Shown: one piece after another, positions 34,512-43,200 of the stretch
Layout: each line of letters begins with the position of its first letter
How positions within the stretch are numbered: the first letter of the stretch is position 1
Source: Odiellus spinosus
Taxonomy: Eukaryota > Arthropoda > Arachnida > Opiliones > Phalangiidae
Length of the DNA: 64,000 nucleotides
Direction of reading: 5' to 3'
NCBI GenBank assembly: GCA_963920705.1
Contig: OY987237.1
Location: 12,926,601 to 12,990,600 of the forward strand
Notes under the pieces: generated by a model
Seen by the model: the letters and a program-made list of their open reading frames with translations, nothing else
What the model was told of the DNA's origin: nothing
Databases searched by the model: none
Translations under genes and position numbers: made by a program

Positions 34512-37500
34512 ATGGACGTTCAAGGAAACCAGACATTTGTAGTGGCCGTCATGCACGTAAGTACAACTGTACTGTACTTTCCCCAAAGTCTCTACACGAA
34601 CTTTGCCCGAAATCCCTAAATATCTATGAGAAATTTGTACTCAATCGACTTGATTTTGAATGCCGATAGAGCGGCTTAATTACTGGTGTCAAATTATGAA
34701 TAATCTGCCTCTGAATAAAATATTAATACAGGGCTTCCACCAGTGCCCTAAAATACGTAAAAGCCCCCTTTTAAATGACTATGCTCCTAAAAATACCCCA
34801 AAAATGCAATTTGGTCCATAAAATAATAATTTAAGAAAATATCTCGATAGTCTTGAATTTTTCCACTTTGGGTGGGTCAAAATACTAAGAATTCATTTCA
34901 TGAAGGGAAGAATTCTTACAAGTACTTTTCACTAAAAGAAATCTGATATTTCTGGCACATTTTGAAATGTGGCGCCATAAACTTCACGAGCTATAGGGTC
35001 CTTATTTTATTCCAATTTAAGAGTTTTGGTTCCTATTTTGCCCAATTTTAATAGTAGAAAGACCCGTTTTCCTCTATATTCGGAGTTAGGTTGGAGTCCC
35101 GCCTATGTTTTCCATTTATTATTCGATAGTTCGGTGCTTTTCAATTGAAGAAAGTGGGCAACCAGCTTGTTGGTGTGACAGGAAGGGACTTCAAGGTGTT
35201 ACAAACACTCTCGTACAAGATGCGTTTCCAGTAATTATCCTAATATAAATCTATATAGTGTCTGAGATATTTTTTTAAATATTTGATTATGTCGTAGGTA
35301 CAAGTTGGTAAAGCCGTACGACGGACAATGGGGCAACTGCGACGACGATGGTCGATGCAACGGTCTAGTTGGAATGGTGGCTCGTTACGAAGCTGATATG
35401 GCTATCTCGGAAATTTCGTACACGGCGTCAAGGGCCAAATACGTTAACTTCTCTTACCCCTACTTTCACGACGAAGTTACTTTCGTTACCAAGAACATCG
35501 ACGCTTACGAAGAAGTCAATAGCTTATTTTTCACGGAACCATTCGATAAACGCGTAAAACATTAATGAAAACAAAAGTCCATCACTTCCATAAAAGTAAA
35601 CAGCGCCCCGTCAGCAAAACGTACCCCATCACTTTAAACTAGCCAAAGTCATCACCCCTGTCTGCCTCGAGTGATTTGGACTCTTCCTGGATATTTTGGT
35701 CGGGAGAGAGGGACAGAATTTAGGCGGGCCGCACTTGTCTATAATGTCTTCCCTCCCAACTTCGTAATTTCTCCGTTCATTATTTACATCGACTGTGGTC
35801 GCTAGAGTGTCTTGAATCAGAATCTGATAGTATTAAGCTGCGGGGTGTTGTTTACTTTCAAGGAATAAAATTATATACTTTTGATAAAATATCCGTATTT
35901 TCGTATAATTCCGGTCAGGTCTGGATATTCTTGGCGTTTTTGTTGGCCGTATTTGTATCAATAGTTAAAATCCTAGAATACTTTGAATTATTGAAAACGA
36001 ACATTACGAGTCTACAGACGATACTGCAAATTATACTCAGACAAAGTATAAGAAACAAATTATATTTCCAAGACTACCCACTACCGGAACTTTCTTTTTT
36101 ATGTCTTAGACGTTAATATGGAAGGTAAGGAGGATAAACCATCGGTTGTCACGACATTACTGGTGTTCGTAATCACGGCGGGATGTACTTGCAAACTTTA
36201 CGAATGCGTTCTGGCATCGTCGACTACTTTGGACCCAACCACTTCGCCCATTGATACTATCTCTGATATGGTCAACGCCATTGAAAAGCGAGATTACGTC
36301 ATAGGTGCGGCGCGTGAAAATTCTTATTATCGAATAATAGCGGTAAGTATACACCAAATCATACAAAATCTAATCCAAGAACGATTGGCGACTTCCATTT
36401 CTGATACTCAGTAACGCCATAAATACTAGTCGAAAAAAGAGGCTAACCATTTTCAAAAAAGTCGAACTCTGAAAGTGACCAGAAATAGTTAATGCCACAT
36501 TCGTCCTACGCGGAAAAAATAAACAAGAGCAGACGATATATTGGACAACGGCCAACCTTAATTACCTCCTTGGAAAAAAATTCAAATCTATTTGTACCGG
36601 TTATAGGGCTCTAAGTGGGCGGGCGACGACCTAGGAGCCGATGAAAGTTGGCCGTGGGAGAAGGTAGTAGTCGCGTCTCAAGCGAGTGGTTCCTCAATGT
36701 GGAATAAAATGAAACCTGGTCCCAAAATAGCGAACATTAACCTAATATTCAACCATTTTTAAATTTAAACCACGCTTTAGATCAGAAAGCTCAAGAGAAA
36801 TTACAAAAAAGCGTGACACAGTCCAGGAAAAAATTCCTTTTGGTGGCTTTTAGTGACTAAAGTCGGAAAAAAGGGCTTAGTACTATTGGATCGAAATTCA
36901 TTTGATCGACACAGGGTCCATTAGATCGAAATTCAATGGATCGACATGCAGAACCAAATGATCGACACTTAAAAAAAGAAGATTCAAATGATCGACAGTT
37001 AAAAAAGATTGAGTGGAATAGATAGAAGTACCATTGGATCGACATGCAGAACCAAATGATCGAAAATATCAAATAAAATATCAAATAAAATTCAAAAATA
37101 CTTGATACTGCATAGATTTAAAAATCGATTAGTTAATTTAAAACCTATCGATTTTTAAATCCATGCAATATTAAGTATTTTTTAAATTAATTTAATAACC
37201 TAACCTAACCTAACCCTACAAAACGCAATAATTTTATATATTAACCAAATAATTTCGATTATTTAACACACCATTTTCACGATGAGGATTCAAACTCAGT
37301 ATCTTTTTACAATCCATGCTGGCTACCCTTTCGGGCAACGGGTCATGGCATCTCAATTAAAACGAGAGAGACTGTCGATCAAATAAATTTCGATCAAATG
37401 GGGCTATTCCGTCGATCAAATGAGACACACTGTCGATCAGATAAATTTCGATCCAATGGACCCTTTGTCGATCGAATGAATTTCTATCTATTGGTAAAAA

Positions 37501-38331
37501 ACGAGAGAGACTGTCGATCAAATAAATTTCGATCAAATGGGGCTATCCCGTCGATCAAATGAGACACACTGTCGATCAGATAAATTTCGATCCAAAGGAC
37601 CCTTTGTCGATCGGATGAATTTCTATCTATTGGTAATATCCCGGAAAAAAGTTGGTTTTAGTGGAAAAACTGACTCAGAATCGTTTCTAATGCTAGATGG
37701 AAGCTAGTCCTTTTGGCACTCGAGTAAAGTTTCAGCGGCGCCTAATTACAAAAACCTTCATTTCAGACGTCGACGTTGGAATACATGAAAATCTTCGCCC
37801 AGTCAACTTTTAAGAGGAATTTCAAGGCACCGAAGACAGCAGCTGAATTGATGAAAATTGTGTTAAAGGAGAAATTCGCCCTAGTGGCCGCTCGAATAAC
37901 TATGAATCGAATTCTCATCGAAATGAATCTAACATCGGAGATAATCCACAGCGCCAAAGAAACTCTTTTCGTCGATCACATGGCTGTTGTTTTCAATAAA
38001 CAGTTTCCCCGCAAGGATGACATCGATAAATGGTAAGGTTCTTGGTTGTCAAGGTTCGAAGGTTAAAGTTCAATCTTCTTACTACGATTTCAGGTTAAAT
38101 ATTTTAGTTGCTTCGGGGTTAATTGGCAAATGGGAGTCCGAAGACCTGTCACTCCTAAAACAATCAACGAAGGGTACTAAGAACACCTGCGCCAGTTCTT
38201 ACATCGCCATGAGTGATCTTAAATTGATCTTCGTGTCTCTAGCGTGGGGACATTTGGCTGGATTCATCATTTTACTGATGGAAATTATCTCCAATTATTT
38301 GCATACGCGTTTACCAAGTGGGGTGATCTAG
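34512..38331 (+). CDS. IR-8: ionotropic receptor-like protein, second subgroup, intact
   Basis: Exons 34512-34556, 35130-35230, 35298-35553, 35919-36045, 36110-36342, 37767-38032, 38094-38331; 421 codons plus stop. The start aligned with paralogues is 34512 (MDVQGNQTF); an in-frame ATG at 34506 would add two residues. Cys pair NCDDDGRC, EADMAISEI, Arg in ASRAKYVNFSYPY. TM1 is VWIFLAFLLAVFVSIVK, the pore loop ends IILRQN, TM3 leads to YECVLASSTTL, S2 has ALVAAR and ends DIDKW, and TM4 contains LAWGHLAGFIILLME. Same fused exon 3+4 as IR-7. Intron 6 (1.4 kb) is filled by a GATC-rich satellite-like block. The exon 5 donor is AAA/GTATAA, so the split codon becomes Asn. Confidence 0.87.
35588..35862. 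mobile_element. MITE family 4, copy in IR-8 intron 3
   Basis: Ends CATAAAAGTAAACAGCGCCCCG and the inverted CGGGGTGTTGTTTACTTTCA. About 275 bp; the same family as in IR-5 intron 7. A single end also lies at about 40540-40575 in IR-9. Confidence 0.78.
36880..37640. repeat. GATCGAAATT/GTCGATC-rich satellite-like block in IR-8 intron 6
   Basis: The first part (36880-37080) repeats GATCGACATGCAGAACCAAATGATCGA-like words. About 37098-37180 is a long palindrome (ACTTGATACTGCATAGATTTAAAAATCGAT and its complement). The last part is a tandem pair of about 139 bp starting ACGAGAGAGACTGTCGATC at 37362 and 37501. Every sub-unit carries GTCGATCAAAT or GATCAAATGG. Confidence 0.75.
37197..37216. repeat. short CCTAA (telomere-type) run
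   Basis: AACC(TAACC)x3 TAACCC, i.e. about four units of CCTAA. The TTAGG/CCTAA unit is the usual arthropod telomere repeat. It is too short to prove a former telomere. Confidence 0.5.
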
Positions 38332-39751
38332 GGACGAACCCAAATTATAAAATATGTATTTTCACTGTAGCGGACAAATGTTATACATGACATTTGAATC
38401 GTTTTTCAAGGAGATTTAAAAAAAATGCAACTTTATTTCCATTTGGACAGCCTTACTTTAAGAGTACAAATACACGTTTAATTTGAAATTAAACATTTCC
38501 CGCGATTTTATGATTAGGCCTGTTATTTTAAAAATAAACTGAGAATAAAACCCGAAAAAAAAACAATCCTTATAAGACTGTTTTGGCCGTTAGAGGACGC
38601 TTCTGAACGCCTTATCTAATAAGATATAGGTGTTAATGAAATTAATATTCTTAGCCTATGGTTTTAAAATTTAAACTTTTAAAGATCTATTAATATCAGA
38701 AGCCGATGAAACCCTCCTTTGAAGTCTATTACTCCCGGGTCTTGTCTACCCCTCTCTGTATGTGTTAGTTTCAAAAAGCGCGATTCGTACGCCTCCTAAC
38801 GGTAGATATTTTCGGAGCGGGAGTTCGTCCAGCGAATATCTCTAGCAGCCTTGGAGTTCGTCAAAAAAAAACGTCGTCGTTTGTGGAGAGAGAGAATTTC
38901 CAATTTTCCGTAGACAGGGGGTATGAAGTAGGACCCCTCTGATCTCGTAAAACTGTGAATTTTACCCATACAGAGAGGAGCGCTATATGGAACATTAGAG
39001 TAGTAGACTTCAAAGGAGGGTTTCATCGGCTTCTGTTAATATACACGGGTGGTGAATTTAGGAAGGAAAAGTTCATAGCTAAAATTAGAGACAGATTTGA
39101 GCAATCAAAATGGAAAAACAACGGTTACAAAACTTTTTTAAACTTTGGTCAGTAAAAAAAAAGTTTCCTTAAAATCTCCAAATTCCCAACTTAAGGGCCA
39201 TCTCTCCCTGTATTTCAAAGAACCTAAAACCGTACGTAAGTTTGACCGTATTGAAAACTCGGAGTGATCCGTGTTTAGTTCAAAACAAAAGGTAATTACC
39301 CTAGGTCTAATAGTTAAATTTAAATTATTTACGCAAAAAGTTGGTATTTCATAGAATAATCTTGGAATGAACAATAAGTGTCGTTAAAAAGAACCCGTTT
39401 CTATTGAAAATTTTGCCATAATTCAAGGTTGGGACAAGGTATAGGATTATCTATACTTATTTCAGACTTGGAACCAACCAAAAAAACCGTTAAATTCAAC
39501 CTAATTTTAGGTAAAATATTACCTTATTTCAAGGTTGAGACGAAGTTTTATGATACCCAACTATTATTATTGGGTTTTCAGATCGCCCAACCGCGACAGC
39601 CGAAACTAAGTAGAATTACTAGAGCGTTGCTCGCGTGATAATAATAGTCATAATATGGGGAAAAAGAATTGATTGTTAGATGTGGTCTGGCTCATAACAG
39701 AACTGTTCCTTTTAACTCGATGTTGCTTACAATTTTTGCGTTGGAAAAATC
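38332..39751. other. intergenic, one transposon
   Basis: Spacer between IR-8 and IR-9. Contains MITE family 1 copy 6 and, near 39420-39540, a diverged unit of the CAAGGTTGGGACAAGGTATAGGATTATCTATAC dispersed repeat seen also at 42380-42600 and 56700-56890. Confidence 0.5.
38697..39035. mobile_element. MITE family 1, copy 6
   Basis: 339 bp, both ends present, perfect 7-bp target duplication TTAATAT at 38690-38696 and 39036-39042. Reverse orientation relative to copy 1. Confidence 0.92.
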
Positions 39752-39796
39752 ATGAAATGCGATTTAGGAAATATTACCATTTTAACACTCGAAAAG
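39752..39796 (+). other. candidate first exon of IR-9 with a GC donor
   Basis: ATG plus exactly 15 codons, MKCDLGNITILTLEK, the same length as exon 1 of the other copies and with an N-x-T sequon at positions 7-9. It ends AAG/GCGAGT, which would be a GC-AG donor. A single-base change at position 2 of the donor separates it from the usual GT. Weak but specific in length, phase and motif. Confidence 0.4.
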
Positions 39797-39934
39797 GCGA
39801 GTTATTCAAATTTTATATTTTGTAATCGTAACCTAGAATAAGATTTAATAAACGTAACAGAAGTAGATTTTGAAAAGTCAAAAGCTACGGTCACACTAGC
39901 ATTTCTTTTATCAAATTGATTTTAATCCCTTTAA

Positions 39935-40271
39935 CAGAAGCCGATGAAACCCTCCTTTGAAGTCTACTACTCCAATGTTCCATATAGCGCTCCTCTCGGT
40001 ATGGGTAAAATTCCCAATTTTACGAGTTAGAAGGGGTCCTACTTCATCCCCCCTGTCTACGGAAAATTGGAAATTCTCTCTCTCCACAAACGACGACGTT
40101 TTTTTGACGAACTCCAAGGCTGCTAGAGATATTCGCTCGACGAGCTCCCGCTCCGAAAACATCTACCGTTAGGAGGCGTACGGATCGCGCCTTTTGAGAA
40201 TAGCCCATACAGAGAGGGATAGACAAGACCCGGGAGTAGTAGACTTCAAAGGAGGGTTTCATCGGCTTCTG
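39935..40271. mobile_element. MITE family 1, copy 7, 24 bp before the IR-9 exon 2 acceptor
   Basis: 337 bp with both ends. Its right flank (ATATTAACCTATATATTCGTACAG) is the polypyrimidine/acceptor region used by IR-9 exon 2 and is shared with copy 5. Left flank begins in a family 6 end. Confidence 0.88.
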
Positions 40272-40295
40272 ATATTAACCTATATATTCGTACAG

Positions 40296-43200
40296 GAAAA
40301 TCTTCGACCATTTCTCAAACTGTTCAATGGAACGATCCTGGGTTTCGGCGGTATAGAGTACCAAATATTAAAGATATTATCGCGTTCTTTGGGTTTCGAA
40401 TACAATGTGGTCCTACCCATACAAGAAACTGACGAAAGTTACGATAGAATGTTATCTATGTTGTCTAATCAGGTTGGTATCAAATTTAGTTATCGTTCAA
40501 TAAACTCCATTAGAATATGAACAAAAGTATATCACTTAATTCCATTAAAAGTAAACAACACCCCGTAGCGAAATACAATCAGCAAAGGTCCAAGCAAATG
40601 TATCGGTAGATTAGTGATAGATAAACAATAAAAATCAATATAAATAATCAATGGCTATGATTCTACCCTGAAAAACAGAGTGTCTACGGTGACATTGCCA
40701 TAAATTCCTTATCAGTCACCTCGGACAGAATGAACTACGTTGATTTCTCGACACCATACATTTTTACGGACGTGACTTTCGTCACGCGAGGAAATAATTA
40801 CCAGAATTCGGCCAATCTAGGATTTTTTTACAAACAATTCAGTGTTGAAGTAACAATATATAGTAAAAAGGATAGCATCACGTTCAAAATTAAAACACTT
40901 ATAATTAGCGGAACAGTCAAAATCGTGGAATATCCTCTTCAAAAATAACTACACACTAAGCTAGAAATAATTGTTTTTAATACTTGTAAAGTAGGTTTAA
41001 AGGGAGAATGCAACTAAAAATCAATTTATTATTTTTTTCCCCGTATCGTTATCGTTTAAATTGGCCTAATCCACCAGTAATTATCGAACAAATATTAAAC
41101 TAGAAATAAATTTAAACTTACCCGGAAAAAAGGCTTAGCTGTATTCATGGATATTCTGAATATCTTCGCATTGATGTGTCAGTGACCAATCGAAAGTTAT
41201 TGGAAGTCTCACGGAGATCTCGCCTTAACAACAGGCCCTTTTCTCATTGGCCACTGACCCATCAATGCGAAGAAATTCAGGTGATTTCCATGAATCCAGT
41301 TAAGCCTATTTTGATGGCAAGTTTTAAATTGATTTCTAGATTAATATTTAATTTTAAATTTTTTTAATGGTGAGTTAGGGCTACTTAAACGATAAGGAAT
41401 CAATAAAAAAATCACTTGTTGTTAGGTTGCATTCTAAGTCTAGTTTGAAACGTATATGTTACTGCCGGCTCTTTCCTCACGTGATTCGTCGAAGACTCGT
41501 TAAGAGATATTTAACTCTACATGGAACACTTGATTTCTAGCTTAATATAATTTTTTAATTGCTTTACTGTGGCAACTGTGCTAGTGAGTTAATTACGTTA
41601 GGCGTTAAAATAAAGACATTAACGTGTTCTAAAAACTGACGTGGTAATATCCTTCAACCAGAATTATCCTCCGAATTAAAATTTTAAAATTACGTCTTAA
41701 CGTTTTCAGGTCTGGATCACGATATTCGCGATAACTACCGCTTGGTTCTGCCTAGTTAAACTTTACGACACCTTGATTGGCGGGATTAATCCATTTAATA
41801 TTGTTTTACTTTGGGGAAATGGTAAGTACAATTCTTTCAAAGTTATTTACTAGATCAACGTTCATTTAAATGGGCGTAATTATTTTAAAACCAATTTTAC
41901 TACCGCGAATTAAGTTACTTATAAGGTTGGGGAGTCAGCAAAGGGAGACATTAAAACGTCAATGGTTTCTATCTCTCACCTCGGTGTCATCCCCCTTAGT
42001 GAGGGAGTTCCAATATTTACCCTTACAAGAGCTCCCCCCAGTAAGGAGGTTCCATGACGTCAGGATTTCTTTTCCCTTTGGCTCTTTGCTGTCTCCTTAT
42101 AGTGAAATTAGAAACGCAATCTAACTCGATTTGGACAGCTTGCCGATAGTTGCTATCATAAAAGAGGAGGAGCTTACTTCGGGAACGTTGCCGTCGACGT
42201 CATCAGCTACGTCATAGCTTTTAAAGCTCATAGCGCTCGTGATCACCGAGCATTTCTTAAGCTTATTTTTCTATATCCGTGACAGCTCTAAAGGTCGGGT
42301 CTCTCCCGAGTGACTTCTGACCCCTCTGACCCCTAGCGTTTTATGAAAATGGAAATAACTGCCCCGTATAACCGTAACGACACGTAACTACGTCTCAACC
42401 TTGGAAAAAATGTACCATCTTCCGTATAAACGGGTTCTATTTAACGGCTCTTTTTGTTAGTTTCAAGGTTGGAAAAAGTATAGAAAATCCAATTCTTTGT
42501 ACCAGCCTTGAAAAAAAGGGACCATCTTCAATACAAACGGGTGCTTTTTAACGGCTATTTTATTCGTTTCCAAGATTATTTTATAATAAGGCCTATTCGC
42601 GAGATAAATTTGTCAAGGCAAGAATCGAATCAGGAAACCTTTTTTAAAGATTGGTTTTTGGTTTTCACGAGTGATAAGAATTTATTATCTTTCTGATTTC
42701 AGCTTACAAAGTGGTAAAAAGTCACGGCAGGACTCAAATGTTAATTTACGCGACTTCTACGATTTGTCATTGCGTCTTGTTGACCTTTTATCGGATAGTA
42801 TTAACGACATCGGCCAGCCATTCCGATACGACTACCACCATGGATACCGTTTCCCAACTGATAATTGCCACCATCTACGACGAATACAGAACCGGTTCTA
42901 TCGACGGATTCGGTTACAACCAACTAATCGCCGTAATTATTAATACGCTATTAATTACTAAACCTAAACTAATTTTGGATAGCCAAAATTAAACCTAAAC
43001 TTATTTAGGACCAACAAATCTGTGGTGTAAACTAAGCCTAAAACAATATTAAGAACAAAGAAACCTAAGCCTAATTATTTTTGCATAAAAAAAACCCGAA
43101 GTCTAAAACGGTTTGGTAGATAATTACCCTGACCTTTACAGGTTTTCACTGACCAGTTTTAATATTATTCACGAATTTATTCTTACGAGCGAGCTCTTGG

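Noticed and set aside
37197-37216. ancient telomere fusion
   Set aside because: Only about four CCTAA units are present, too few to distinguish from chance in AT-rich repeats.
42671-42943. 90-codon + strand frame overlapping IR-9 exon 6
   Set aside because: Out of phase with the exon; the other frame carries TM3 and the start of S2 with matching splice phases.
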